Notes: generated by a model from the letters alone, not told the origin. A DNA stretch of 64,000 bases from Paenibacillus graminis (GCF_000758705.1 NZ_CP009287.1:5022001-5086000), one strand, 5' to 3'. Counted from the stretch's first letter, positions 1 through 8,985 are shown. Translations and numbers: made by a program.

Positions 1-1
1 C

Positions 2-115
2 GTTCCCGTCGTCCTCGGCATGGTGTTCCAGCAGTTGCTGGCTTCGCTTGCAGGCTTTCTGCTCAGTCACCGCTCCAAGGTCAGACACACTGCGGAGCAG
101 ACTACGGCGGCGTGA
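2..115 (+). CDS. C-terminal end of a membrane transport protein (partial)
   Basis: Only the last 37 codons are inside the window, ending at a TGA at 113-115. The peptide has one hydrophobic segment (VPVVLGMVFQQLLASLAGFL) followed by a short basic and polar tail (SHRSKVRHTAEQ). That pattern fits the last transmembrane helix and cytoplasmic tail of a multi-pass transporter such as an MFS permease. The family assignment is a guess because almost all of the gene lies upstream. No terminator hairpin is obvious after it; the next landmark is the composite repeat starting near 158. Confidence 0.45.
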   Translation, partial: VPVVLGMVFQQLLASLAGFLLSHRSKVRHTAEQTTAA

Positions 116-157
116 GTTTGGCTAATTATCAGCCGCGAACCATCCAACAGCAGGTAG

Positions 158-291
158 CAAGTGGAAAAAGGGAACTTATTTCTCCTCAAAACCCAACAAT
201 AGAAGGATTTAGGTGGAGTAAGGGATCTTAATTGAGCGATATTACCTCTTCAAGAGCAAAATGAGCTGAATTAGTGATCCTTTTTCCACCT
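158..291 (-). repeat. 134-bp composite intergenic repeat, copy 1
   Basis: Read on the minus strand it starts AGGTGGAAAAAGGATCACTA, has a reversed GGAAAAAG-type box about 80 bp in, and ends at a third reversed box. It aligns without gaps to copies at 59414-59547 and 63285-63418, which lie in the opposite orientation. The first 80 bp form an imperfect inverted repeat, with TGGAAAAAGG...CTAATT facing AATTAAG...CTTTTTCCA. No protein is encoded. It resembles a MITE- or REP-like element; I do not recognise a named family. Confidence 0.8.
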
Positions 292-325
292 AACCATCTA
301 ACGAAGCCCTAGCAGATACTGAAAA

Positions 326-523
326 TCATACCTTTCTAATAAGGAGCGCCCGCTCCAGTCGAAGCCGGGTCACATATTCGGTAAAGGCTTCCTTTGTCCC
401 CTCGCTGAAGAGTGTTGAAATGTACGCAGGAGCCAGCGATACTTCCTTGGAATTATTGGCGTCAACCACATAGTAGCCTCCCATCATCCCGATAAGCACA
501 ACAGACAAAAGAGTATAAGACAT
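326..523 (-). CDS. small single-pass membrane protein, hypothetical
   Basis: A 65-residue ORF starting MSYTLLSVVLIGMMGGYYVV, preceded by a good ribosome binding site (GAGGTG about 7 nt before the ATG at 523). I chose this start over an in-frame ATG 25 codons upstream because of that site. The N-terminus is one hydrophobic helix; the rest is polar and ends in a basic stretch (RLRLERALLIRKV). I do not recognise the family. It lies alone between the copy 1 repeat and the gerA operon. It could be a small sporulation or envelope peptide, but nothing in the sequence proves expression. Confidence 0.4.
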   Translation of the reverse strand: MSYTLLSVVLIGMMGGYYVVDANNSKEVSLAPAYISTLFSEGTKEAFTEYVTRLRLERALLIRKV

Positions 524-708
524 AATACACCTCATAAAATGGATTTTCTGTATCCGGGCACTAAAGCCAGCCTCCCCCAATAATGATAGCGCTAACAATT
601 ATTTACTTCCTGTGATCATGAGCGATTTATCCGCCTAATTCCAGTCTAAAATCTTTAAGTTCATTATAATTTCTTTCAGCCAAGCGGATCGTTCTGGATG
701 CCCTGCTA

Positions 709-739
709 TGTATACATTTGGGAATGACCGCAAATAGTA
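709..739 (+). promoter_or_regulatory. sigma-G-like promoter of the gerA operon
   Basis: TGTATA at 709-714 and AATAGTA at 733-739, separated by 18 bp, resemble the forespore sigma-G elements (TGNATA / CATACTA). Transcription would start near 746, immediately before the AGGAGAGGAGG ribosome binding site of gerAA. Germinant receptor operons are known members of the sigma-G regulon, which supports the call. The -10 match is 5 of 7. Confidence 0.4.
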
Positions 740-761
740 TACACAGGAGAGGAGGCTAATC

Positions 762-2384
762 ATGCTAAAACACTGGATAAAAAATGTGTTGAAACCAGCG
801 AAAGGTTCTAAACAGGATGCAGAAAAATCCAAACATCAGGCCTCAAATGAACCTATAAATGCATCATTAGCCAGCACCCTTAACACGCTTAAAAAGAAAC
901 TGGGCCAAAGCCCTGACTTTACCGTCCGGGACTTTTCCGATCATCCGGAGCATGCCGGGCTGCTTGCCATTTGTTATATTGAAGGGCTAGTCGACTCCAT
1001 TCTGTTATCCGATCTTATTGAAAGCTTAGTTAAAGAAATAGCCCATACCCCCTCTGACCGGTTAGAGGAACACCTTGCAGCTTCTTTGATAAAAAAAACA
1101 TTGCCTCTAGGAAATATTCAAATGATTGATTCGCAAAATCAGATCTATCAAGCGGTCCTTAAAGGCAGTGCCGTCATTCTAATAGACGGTTTACAATCTG
1201 CCCTGGCAGTCTCTATTGCCGGCGGGGTCAGACGGGCCGTGGAGGAACCCACTTCACAAGGTGTGGTCCGGGGGCCTAAGGAGGGTTTTACAGAGGATAT
1301 CTCAACCAATATCACCCTAATCAGAAGGAAACTGCGGACACCTGATCTTAAGTTTGACAGCCACATTATCGGACAATATTCACAAACCGTTGTCATGGTA
1401 ACCTACATAGAAGGAATTGCCGATCCCGGGGTGGTTCAGGAGATCACTAAGCGGCTTCAGGCCATTGATACAGACAGTATCCTTGAAAGCGGCTATATCG
1501 AAGAATTCATTCAAGATGCGCCGCTTACTCCCTTTCCTACAATGATAAATTCAGAACGCCCGGACACTGTCGCCGGCAGCCTTCTGGATGGACAAGTAGC
1601 CGTAATGGTGGACGGGACACCTTTCGTATTAATCGCCCCGGTAACCTTTTATAATTTTTTCCAGATATCCGAGGACTATTACCAGCGCTACGATATTTCA
1701 ACTTTTCTGCGGATGATCCGTCTGATATCGTTCCTGGTTTCCTTGCTGCTTCCTTCCTTGTTCATTGCCTTGACCACGTTCCATCAGGAAATGATTCCCA
1801 CCATCCTGCTAGTAACTCTGGCTGCCCAACGGGAAGGGGTTCCTTTTCCAGCGCTGCTCGAAGCCTTGTTGATGGAATTAACCTTTGAGGTGATTCGTGA
1901 AGCAGGGGTACGGATGCCCCGTGCGATTGGTCCAGCCATATCCATCGTAGGAGCACTGGTTATTGGCCAAGCAGCGGTGGAAGCAGGCCTGGTCTCGGGC
2001 GCAATGGTAATCGTTGTCTCCTTTACCGCTATATCCAACTTCGTCATACCATACATCAGTATGGCCACTGCCGTACGCTTATTGCGTTTTGTTCTCATGC
2101 TGCTGGCAGGAACCTTCGGTTTATTCGGAATTATGGCAGGGGTTGTTCCTATTCTGGCTCATCTGCTCTCTCTAAAATCGTTCGGTGTGGACTATCTAAT
2201 GCCATACAGTCCAATGTACAAGTCCAACATGAAAGATTTGCTTATCCGGGTACCCTGGTGGGCAATGAAAACAAGACCCAATATAAAATCGGGATCTAAC
2301 AAAATAAGACAGGCTCCTCACCAATATCCTGCCGGTTCGAATAACATTGTCCGCCGGGCAGACGAGCCTGAACCTAAAGCTTAA
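762..2384 (+). CDS. gerAA: spore germinant receptor A subunit, GerAA family
   Basis: A 540-residue GerA-family protein, the A subunit of a three-part germinant receptor in the spore inner membrane. Residues 1 to about 300 form the hydrophilic N-terminal domain, with a charged, low-complexity first 35 residues. The C-terminal part has about five hydrophobic helices, beginning near the FLVSLLLPSLFIAL segment and including family-typical stretches such as LEALLMELTFEVIREAGVRM and IGPAISIVGALVIGQAAVEAG. The length is usual for the family. A strong AGGAGAGGAGG site precedes the ATG. It is followed 13 bp later by gerAC and then gerAB. The germinant recognised cannot be read from sequence. Confidence 0.95.
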   Translation: MLKHWIKNVLKPAKGSKQDAEKSKHQASNEPINASLASTLNTLKKKLGQSPDFTVRDFSDHPEHAGLLAICYIEGLVDSILLSDLIESLVKEIAHTPSDRLEEHLAASLIKKTLPLGNIQMIDSQNQIYQAVLKGSAVILIDGLQSALAVSIAGGVRRAVEEPTSQGVVRGPKEGFTEDISTNITLIRRKLRTPDLKFDSHIIGQYSQTVVMVTYIEGIADPGVVQEITKRLQAIDTDSILESGYIEEFIQDAPLTPFPTMINSERPDTVAGSLLDGQVAVMVDGTPFVLIAPVTFYNFFQISEDYYQRYDISTFLRMIRLISFLVSLLLPSLFIALTTFHQEMIPTILLVTLAAQREGVPFPALLEALLMELTFEVIREAGVRMPRAIGPAISIVGALVIGQAAVEAGLVSGAMVIVVSFTAISNFVIPYISMATAVRLLRFVLMLLAGTFGLFGIMAGVVPILAHLLSLKSFGVDYLMPYSPMYKSNMKDLLIRVPWWAMKTRPNIKSGSNKIRQAPHQYPAGSNNIVRRADEPEPKA

Positions 2385-2397
2385 AGGAGAGATCTAT

Positions 2398-3627
2398 GTG
2401 CACCGACGCCGGGATGTTGCCATTGGGCTTGTTGCAGCTCTAGCTCTATTGCTTGCAGGGTGCGGAAACCGGGTTGAAATGACCGAATTAGGAATTACAA
2501 CGGCAACCGGTTTCGATGGGCAGCAGGGGGACTGGACACTCACCTACCAGATTATCATTCCACCGGCAATGTCTTCCGGTGCAGGCGGATCTTCCGGCGG
2601 GGGCGGCTCTCAAGCTGCTGTGCATACCTTCTCGGCACATGGAAAAACCATCAGAGAGGCTTTAGCGGCCAGCAACCGGGAAAATCCGCGTAAACTGTAT
2701 TTTGCACATACTAATGTTCTTATCATTGGCAAACAAGCAGCAAAAGCCGGAATTGAAGAAATTCTGGATACTTATTATCGTAATCCTGACGCACGGGAAA
2801 CAGTAAAAGTCTTAGTAGCCAATGGCGAAGCCAGAGATTATCTGAATAAGCTGATCCCCCCGGAGAAGCTTCCCGGCAGAGCGTTATCCAAAATCCTGCA
2901 AAAAAATAAACAGTTAAGTTCGTTTTATCCTTCGGTATCCGTACATGAACTAGCGCTCGGCATCAGTTCCGACAGCGGCGCAGCCGGGGTTCCAGAAGTA
3001 TCTATCACAGGCACTGACAGCTCAAGTTTGGAGTCAGCAAGTGTATACCAGCAGACCTCGAACACCAGCAAATTAAAAATCTCCGGGTTAAGCGTCTTCC
3101 AGAAGGCAAAAATGGTTGGAACACTGGAGCAAAACGAGAGTATGGGAATTTCCTGGCTGACCAATCGTATACGTCTGACCACAATAAGCTATAACAGTAA
3201 GGATGATACCGATGTGTCCGCATTTCTGGTCCGCAACGCGAAGGTTAAAGTTACACCAGTAAAAGAAGCCCTGCATTATACATTAAAAGTCAAGGCTAAA
3301 GTGGTGGTAGGTGAGTTTTTGGAGACCACTACACCTGAAGATCTTTTAAAAACGCAAAGTGTTAAGAAGCTGGAGCAGCAGGCAGCGCAGATCATCCGCT
3401 CGCAAATCCTGGAAGGCTGGAAAGCCGCTCAGCGTCTAAAGGTCGACCTTGTAGGCATAGGCAATAAAATCCACCGCAAATCCCCCAAGGATTGGAAAAG
3501 ATTAAAAGAAAATTGGCCCGGGGAAATAGCAAACATGGACATTGACATTGATGTAAAAGTGAACCTGAAACGGCCCGGTCTATTTCAGAGTTCATTTAGC
3601 CGGCTGCTCGAATCCGAAGAGGATTAA
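2398..3627 (+). CDS. gerAC: spore germinant receptor C subunit, GerAC lipoprotein
   Basis: A 409-residue Ger(x)C-family lipoprotein that completes the germinant receptor at the inner spore membrane. I chose the GTG at 2398 because AAAGGAGA lies just upstream and overlaps the end of gerAA; a TTG further up inside gerAA lacks such a site. The N-terminus is a type II signal peptide with lipobox LLLAGC, placing the diacylglyceryl cysteine at residue 22. The NRVEMTELGITTATGFD region and the C-terminal LEGWKAAQRLKVDLVGIGNKIHRK-type segment are characteristic of the family. There is a glycine/serine-rich loop around residues 60-75. The order A-C-B differs from the A-B-C order of B. subtilis gerA. 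Confidence 0.93.
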   Translation: MHRRRDVAIGLVAALALLLAGCGNRVEMTELGITTATGFDGQQGDWTLTYQIIIPPAMSSGAGGSSGGGGSQAAVHTFSAHGKTIREALAASNRENPRKLYFAHTNVLIIGKQAAKAGIEEILDTYYRNPDARETVKVLVANGEARDYLNKLIPPEKLPGRALSKILQKNKQLSSFYPSVSVHELALGISSDSGAAGVPEVSITGTDSSSLESASVYQQTSNTSKLKISGLSVFQKAKMVGTLEQNESMGISWLTNRIRLTTISYNSKDDTDVSAFLVRNAKVKVTPVKEALHYTLKVKAKVVVGEFLETTTPEDLLKTQSVKKLEQQAAQIIRSQILEGWKAAQRLKVDLVGIGNKIHRKSPKDWKRLKENWPGEIANMDIDIDVKVNLKRPGLFQSSFSRLLESEED

Positions 3628-3660
3628 TAAGTACACACACATAAACAGGAGATGAAATAA

Positions 3661-4779
3661 ATGAGCCAACGTAATACAATTCGGGTATCGGAGCTGGCCA
3701 TAACTATTTCATTATTCGAGGTAGGCAGTACAACCTTATTTTTTATAGGGGGGGAAGCCAAGCAGGATGCCTGGCTAGCTATGCTGTTAGGGGCGTTGGC
3801 CGGCCTGTTCTTGCTTCTAATGCACTTGAGTATTCACCATCAGGAACCTGCTCTGGATCTGTTCCTATTGTTTCGCAGTTATATGGGGAAATATGTGGGG
3901 ACCTTCGTGAACCTTCTGTTTGTCGGCTATTTCTCCTATGAAGCTTCGCGGAATTTACGCGATTTTGGCGAAATCACGGTAATGACTTTGTTGAACCGGA
4001 CATCGCTATGGATTATCATGCTGATCGTTATCCTGGTTGTTTCCAATTCAGTCCGTTATGGACATAGAGTACTGTTTCTGATGTGCGTCATTTTTTTGCC
4101 CGTTATGTTATTTAGTTATGTTCTAATCAGTATTCTGATTCCTGTCACCGGCCTCTTCCACTTCGAATTCATGTTTCCAGTCTTGGAATCCGGGTGGAAG
4201 CCCGTTCTTAATGCGGCTATACCGGAGATTGTCTCTTTTCCGTTCGGACAGACTGTCTTATTTCTTGTGTTTTATCCCTATGCCCGCACAGGAAAAAAAC
4301 TCAACAAAGCTGTGATTATCAGTTATATCATTACGGCACTCTCACTAACCTTTATTAATCAATTGAACATTTTTGTGTTGGGTCCAAAGATTGCCCTATA
4401 CAGCACTTTGCCTCTTCTGGAAACCGTCCAGTTGATTGACTTGGCAGAAGTATTTGAGCGGATGGACGCTTTATTCACCATGCTTCTTTTTCTTGGATTG
4501 GGTGTTAAAATGGGAGCTTTTTTTAATGGTGCCACAATCGGACTCGAAAAAATAACCGGTATTGCTTATAAAAAGTGGGTACTTCCTGTAGCCCTTCTAA
4601 TTTATGGAATGTCCTTCTTATCTCCAAATTATACCCATCATATCGTAACAGGAAGACAAGTTGTATTAAATTATCTTTTCCCCGTTTTCCAGATCGTTCT
4701 TCCCTTGCTGCTTTTTATAACGATCCTGATCAGAAAGCGGAAAAAGCGGACAAACCGTTCATCTCCTGAGAAAACCTGA
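3661..4779 (+). CDS. gerAB: spore germinant receptor B subunit, GerAB (APC-type) permease
   Basis: A 372-residue polytopic protein of the GerAB/endospore germination permease family within the amino acid-polyamine-organocation superfamily. Around ten hydrophobic helices run through the length, starting with ELAITISLFEVGSTTLFFIG, and it ends in a basic tail (RKRKKRTNRS). GerAB subunits carry the ligand-binding pocket of germinant receptors. AGGAGATG precedes the ATG, and the gene starts 33 bp after gerAC, so it should be translated from the same mRNA. No clear terminator follows. Confidence 0.93.
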   Translation: MSQRNTIRVSELAITISLFEVGSTTLFFIGGEAKQDAWLAMLLGALAGLFLLLMHLSIHHQEPALDLFLLFRSYMGKYVGTFVNLLFVGYFSYEASRNLRDFGEITVMTLLNRTSLWIIMLIVILVVSNSVRYGHRVLFLMCVIFLPVMLFSYVLISILIPVTGLFHFEFMFPVLESGWKPVLNAAIPEIVSFPFGQTVLFLVFYPYARTGKKLNKAVIISYIITALSLTFINQLNIFVLGPKIALYSTLPLLETVQLIDLAEVFERMDALFTMLLFLGLGVKMGAFFNGATIGLEKITGIAYKKWVLPVALLIYGMSFLSPNYTHHIVTGRQVVLNYLFPVFQIVLPLLLFITILIRKRKKRTNRSSPEKT

Positions 4780-5075
4780 GGATCTCTTACGGCAGGTTAG
4801 GGAAAATCTGATTTTTCGTCCCTTCATTCCCAGTTCACTGTTTCTACCCATCTGATCGAACAATATTTAATTTAGAGATTATTACATAGTAATAAATCAG
4901 GTTCTTTGCCGGACTGGCAATTTATCTCTCAAACGATTAACACAATGTGGGATTACCCGGAACCCTAAGTCCCGGAGCTCGTTATTGAAGCGGTTCTTCC
5001 CCAGACAGATCGGCTGAGCCAAGTCCAATTGGAAAAAATACCGGTGAGATGTTCAATGCTAAAGGGGGATATTCC
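4780..5075. other. intergenic DNA with no clear feature
   Basis: About 300 bp between gerAB and the decayed yqjF gene. There is no convincing hairpin with a T-run. A short coding-like stretch around 4990-5040 (IEAVLPQTDRLSQVQLEKI in one frame) is interrupted by stops and could be another gene remnant, but I cannot identify it. Confidence 0.4.
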
Positions 5076-5532
5076 TTGAAGAATCATGAAATCCTTGCAC
5101 ATACAACGCATCGGCCCTTTCCTTTACCCCAAGGACCCTGGCTGATGAAGCAGACTTGGAACGACCTGCTGTTTGCACACTGGCCGATAAAGAGGCCCAT
5201 TTAACGCCTTATATCCCGCCCGGTTTAGAACTCCAGCAATGGGAAGGAACGCCTTGGATCAGTGTTTCTCCATTCCTCATCGATCCAGCCGGTTAGCCGT
5301 TGGCACCGCGGTTAACCGAACGGTACTGCCTCTATACTTCCGACTCGAAGAACCGTCTCTATGTCGGGGACATTCATCATCTCCCTTGGACATTGCAGGA
5401 AGCCGGCCTACAGCTTGAGTCCAATACTGCAACCGTTCACTGGGCCTCATTCATGCTCACGATCCTTCACTGCTAACCTATACCAAACGTCTGGAGGTTT
5501 TATTCTGGCCGGTCAGAAGAATAATGCCCTGA
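5076..5532 (+). pseudogene. yqjF: decayed yqjF-like gene (DUF2071)
   Basis: Pieces of a DUF2071/YqjF protein appear in order but in different frames. From a TTG at 5076, after AAAGGGGG, one frame reads HTTHRPFPLPQGPWLMKQTW and NDLLFAHWP, then hits a stop. A second frame continues PYIPPGLELQQWEGTPWIS and ends in another stop. A third piece gives RYCLYTSDSKNRLYVGDIHH and LPWTLQEAGLQLE. The C-terminal piece is LLTYTKRLEVLFWPV. The reading frame has several breaks, and the total length is well short of the roughly 240 residues of the family, so the middle is deleted. The 3' end overlaps the end of the convergent LysE gene. It is most likely non-functional. Confidence 0.75.
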
Positions 5533-6148
5533 TTCCCTGTATGCCAAAATAGATCCCGAATCCGATCAGCGAGGCGCCTGAGATCATAGAAACTCCCATC
5601 AGCATCCTATCGCTCAAAAAACGCCTTAGTCCCGTAGTAAGCGAAGCTACGATAATATCCCAAAGCGCCAAGCCCAGGAATATCATGCTGCTGTATATTA
5701 ACAAATGTCCGGTCCCATAGGCGGCTGCCGTTTTTGCCAAAATCGACCCGTAAATGCCTAACCAGAACAGAATGGACAGCGGGCTTGTAATGGAAACTGC
5801 AAAGCCGGTCATAAAACTCCGAAGCAGAGATTCTTTATTGCGCGTTGCAGCTTGGATATCCACCTTCTCAGCGGTAACGATGCTTTCCACCCCGGAGTAA
5901 ACCAGCACCAAGGCTCCAAAAATCCATAAGAACACCTGAATTTCCGGCATGCTTAGAAATTTAACCAGCCCTAAATAAATAAGTAGCATAAAAATTCCGT
6001 CCGCGATCATAGAACCGGCTCCGACAACCCATGCATTCCAGAAACCGTTTTTGATTCCTTTATCCAGACGGGCGGAATTCACCGGCCCCATCGGTGCCGC
6101 TAACGTCAAACCCAAAATAATATAACTGGCCAACAGTTGTACGCTCAT
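5513..6148 (-). CDS. LysE/RhtB-family amino acid exporter
   Basis: A 211-residue inner-membrane protein of the LysE/RhtB translocator family, which exports amino acids and related small molecules. The start is the ATG at 6148 with AGGAGTGAGG immediately upstream; a longer reading from 6223 has a polar leader and no such site. The N-terminal helix carries the family-typical LAAPMGPVNSARLDKGIKNG loop, with the conserved proline and glycine before helix 2. Six hydrophobic segments are visible. It is the last gene of the minus-strand sugar transporter run, 94 bp after the LacI gene, and may be read through from it. The substrate is unknown. Confidence 0.8.
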   Translation of the reverse strand: MSVQLLASYIILGLTLAAPMGPVNSARLDKGIKNGFWNAWVVGAGSMIADGIFMLLIYLGLVKFLSMPEIQVFLWIFGALVLVYSGVESIVTAEKVDIQAATRNKESLLRSFMTGFAVSITSPLSILFWLGIYGSILAKTAAAYGTGHLLIYSSMIFLGLALWDIIVASLTTGLRRFLSDRMLMGVSMISGASLIGFGIYFGIQGIRALFF

Positions 6149-6242
6149 GTCCTCACTCCTGCATAAAAGGTACCAACTTGTACAATTTATGACGGAGAGA
6201 AGCGCTTCATTCTTCTTGGCCAAAATTGATCACACCAGCCCC

Positions 6243-7265
6243 TTAACGGGCTTTGATCATCTTGCAGGAGCCGCGTTTGAGCAGCACCGCATCATACACA
6301 ATATGCTGATTGCCTGAGTGTTCAGAAATGAGGTCAAACAGGACGCCTACGCTGGACAGGGCCATTTCCGTTCCCGGCTGGCTGATGGTATCGAGAGATG
6401 GATGATAATATTCAGCCATCTCGATCCCGTCAAACCCAAGGATTGAGATGTCATCCGGGATAGACAGCCCGGCGGTAAGCACGGCTTTGGCCGCGCCAAT
6501 GGCAATCGTATCGGAGGCGGCAAAGATAGCCGTAAGTCCCTTGTTCTTGTTAAGCAGTCTCCGAGCGGCATTAAAGCCCGAGCTGGGACTGTACTCACAA
6601 TCCTCAACCAGCCCGGCATCGTAGGGCAGACCCTGCTCTTCCAGTGCTTTTTTGTAGCCCAAAAACCTCCGGTTGCCTGTGGTTTCATCCAATAAAGGAG
6701 ACTTGGCCAGAAAACCGATATTCGTATGCCCCAGGGAGATCAAATAATTGGTGGCCTTATAGGCTTCCTTCAATTCATTGATGATCACACTGGAAAAGAT
6801 GGCCGGGTCCACCTCCTGTGTTGAAGTAATCGTCGTCAGCACAAAAGGAACCGTCAGCTGCTTGAACTTCTCTTCGGAATGATTATAGGTCCCGCCCATA
6901 AAAATAATCCCGCAAAGATTTTTCTCCTTAACCAGTTGAATCGCTGCATTGATCTCATCCGTTCCATCCTCTACCTGCTGGATCAGAAACGGGTAACCCC
7001 GCAGATTAACCTGCCGCTCAATTTCCTTGATCATATTGGAGAAAAAAGGATTGGTAATCCCCTTGACCATAAGTGCAATGTTCTTGGACTGCGTAGTTTT
7101 CAAATTCCGGGCGTTGGTATTGGGAATGTAATTGTATTCCTTCACCACACTCAGAACTTTATCCCGGGTAGCTTTGCTCACCAATCCCTTGTTGTTGATC
7201 ACCCTGGAAACCGTGGAGATGCCAACACCTGAAATCCGCGCGATATCCTTGATATTTACGTCCAC
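6243..7265 (-). CDS. LacI-family transcriptional repressor
   Basis: A 340-residue LacI/GalR regulator. Residues 4-50 are the DNA-binding head (NIKDIARISGVGISTVSRVI) with hinge helix, and residues 60-335 are a periplasmic-binding-protein-like effector domain (IALMVKGITNPFFSNMIKEI, AIFAASDTIAIGAAKAV). The start is a GTG at 7265 with GGAGGAG 4 nt upstream. It follows the binding protein gene in the same operon, so it probably senses the imported sugar or its phosphate. The two GAAACGTTTC-type palindromes before the first permease gene are the obvious candidate operators and would make it autoregulatory. Confidence 0.92.
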   Translation of the reverse strand: MDVNIKDIARISGVGISTVSRVINNKGLVSKATRDKVLSVVKEYNYIPNTNARNLKTTQSKNIALMVKGITNPFFSNMIKEIERQVNLRGYPFLIQQVEDGTDEINAAIQLVKEKNLCGIIFMGGTYNHSEEKFKQLTVPFVLTTITSTQEVDPAIFSSVIINELKEAYKATNYLISLGHTNIGFLAKSPLLDETTGNRRFLGYKKALEEQGLPYDAGLVEDCEYSPSSGFNAARRLLNKNKGLTAIFAASDTIAIGAAKAVLTAGLSIPDDISILGFDGIEMAEYYHPSLDTISQPGTEMALSSVGVLFDLISEHSGNQHIVYDAVLLKRGSCKMIKAR

Positions 7266-7289
7266 AATACTCCTCCATTTATGGGTAAA

Positions 7290-7313
7290 GGAGCTATATT
7301 GAACTATAGCTCC
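7290..7313 (-). terminator. hairpin between binding protein and LacI genes
   Basis: A perfect 9-bp stem (GGAGCTATA / TATAGCTCC) with a 6-nt loop. The T-tract after it on the minus strand is short (CTTTACC), so it may be a partial terminator or an mRNA-stabilising hairpin that sets a different level for binding protein and repressor. Confidence 0.5.
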
Positions 7314-7334
7314 CTTACACCTGTTAACGTCCCC

Positions 7335-8909
7335 TTAGTTGACAGGGACAAATTCAGCTAGTTGCTTCTCTACTTCGGCAATGACCTTATCAACTCCTGC
7401 TTTTTTCAGCTGTTCGCGGTAATCTGCAACCGCTGCTTTAGGATCTTTGCTTGTTTTGCCAAGCATCAGCTGGATGCCAAGCTGTGAATTCACGTTGGAA
7501 ATAGCGGCAATTTCCGTGCTCACATTCGATGGATCAAAGCTGAAACCATTGTATGGATCATCGATAGCGACTTTGTCCCACTCCGCGAACAGGGAGTTGC
7601 GGATTGGATTTTCTGTATCGCTCGGAACTACAAATTTATCATTCCGCAGGGACCAGGCCGAGAAGCCGCCGGCATCCGTTTTTTCGTTATAGCCTGGAGG
7701 ATTTTTTCTCACACCGTTTTCCATAACATATTGCTTGCCTTCAATTCCGTATTGAATGAGATTGTAGTAGCTCTTATCGGTCATGAACTTCTCAATCACC
7801 ATCAGAGAGCGCTCCGGATTGGCCGAGTTGGTGCTGATTACGGTCGAGTTGTCGACGCCCATCTTGCGTTTGATTTTTTTATTGGCTTCGGCAAACGTAA
7901 AGAAGTAAGGATCTGATGCCGGCTGCGCCTTCATATCCGCACCATACTGGCCGATCCAGTCCTGGGCATGCGTCAGATAACCTGCCGAATTTGCTGCGCG
8001 GAAGTTATCCTTGCCGCCAAGGGTGGCAGACAGCACATCTTTGCTCCAATATCCTTTATCTGCCCATTCACGCATCTTCACGGCCCAATCTTCGAACTCC
8101 TGGGTGAAGGCCGGATGGAAGACGGTTTTATAATCCTCGGGACTTTTGGTCACCAGGTTAAGCTCAGTCGAAGATATACCAGGGGCATTAAGCCACATAT
8201 CCGTAGTATCGACCAGCATTCTGAACATATTCTGCGCATCTTCAGCTTTGCCGTTAATCGGAGGAAACGATTCATTGGCAACCACATTATCCATATATTT
8301 AACCATATCATCTATCGAGCTGATTTTTTTCATGCCATATTTCTTCAGCAAGTCAGAACGGTAAGCATAACCGGTAGGCGTATATTCGCTGTACAGACTC
8401 GGAACACCATAAATTTTGCCCTTGTACTTGGTATTTTCCCAGACACTGGCCGGGATTTCCGCCTTCAGCTTGGGAGCCACTTTGTCGAGCATATCTGTAA
8501 TATCCACCAATGCGCCTTCACTGGCCAAGGTAAAATAGGACACAGGCGCTCCTGGAGAGGCATGGGACAGATCAAACTTTTCACCGGAGGCAAACAACAG
8601 CGGGTATTTGGTTGCCGTATCCGGCCAGTCGATGTACTTCACTTCAATGGTGGCATTGAGATCTGCCTTCAGTTTTTTGTTAATCTCGGCAAGAATCGCC
8701 TTGTTGGCAACGCCTTCACTGCCCCACAGATAATACACCAGCTTGGCTTCCTTCGAAGTATCGACTCCTCCTGTGTTAGCCGCAGTTTCCGGTGTTCCCG
8801 ACGCTGCCGGATCGTTACTGGACTCATTGTTTTTGGAAGAACAGGCTGTCAATACCCCGGTAAGCATGAGGACAGCGATTAGAGAAGACGCAATTTTTTT
8901 ACCTTTCAT
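7335..8909 (-). CDS. extracellular sugar-binding lipoprotein of an ABC importer (LplA-like)
   Basis: A 524-residue family 1 extracellular solute-binding protein. The N-terminus is a lipoprotein signal (VLMLTGVLTACSS; lipidated cysteine at residue 23), followed by a serine/threonine-rich linker to about residue 50 and the two-lobed binding domain. The length above 500 and motifs such as KYPLLFASGEKFD and LVDITDMLDK fit the LplA/YtcQ group of Paenibacillus and Bacillus, which bind oligosaccharides or substituted glycans. It follows two permease genes and precedes the LacI gene. No ATPase gene is present, as usual for this group, which shares MsmX-type ATPases encoded elsewhere. Confidence 0.92.
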   Translation of the reverse strand: MKGKKIASSLIAVLMLTGVLTACSSKNNESSNDPAASGTPETAANTGGVDTSKEAKLVYYLWGSEGVANKAILAEINKKLKADLNATIEVKYIDWPDTATKYPLLFASGEKFDLSHASPGAPVSYFTLASEGALVDITDMLDKVAPKLKAEIPASVWENTKYKGKIYGVPSLYSEYTPTGYAYRSDLLKKYGMKKISSIDDMVKYMDNVVANESFPPINGKAEDAQNMFRMLVDTTDMWLNAPGISSTELNLVTKSPEDYKTVFHPAFTQEFEDWAVKMREWADKGYWSKDVLSATLGGKDNFRAANSAGYLTHAQDWIGQYGADMKAQPASDPYFFTFAEANKKIKRKMGVDNSTVISTNSANPERSLMVIEKFMTDKSYYNLIQYGIEGKQYVMENGVRKNPPGYNEKTDAGGFSAWSLRNDKFVVPSDTENPIRNSLFAEWDKVAIDDPYNGFSFDPSNVSTEIAAISNVNSQLGIQLMLGKTSKDPKAAVADYREQLKKAGVDKVIAEVEKQLAEFVPVN

Positions 8910-8985
8910 TCGGTAAGCCTCCCTTTTCTCTTCTATTTATGAATTCCTTCATATATAATAAACGCCCTTGATAAGAAGACGTCCA

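Noticed and set aside
7968..8882. Long plus-strand ORF opposite the sugar-binding lipoprotein
   Set aside because: It has no ribosome binding site and a histidine/arginine-rich peptide typical of the complement of a real gene; the minus-strand protein is a clear family member.
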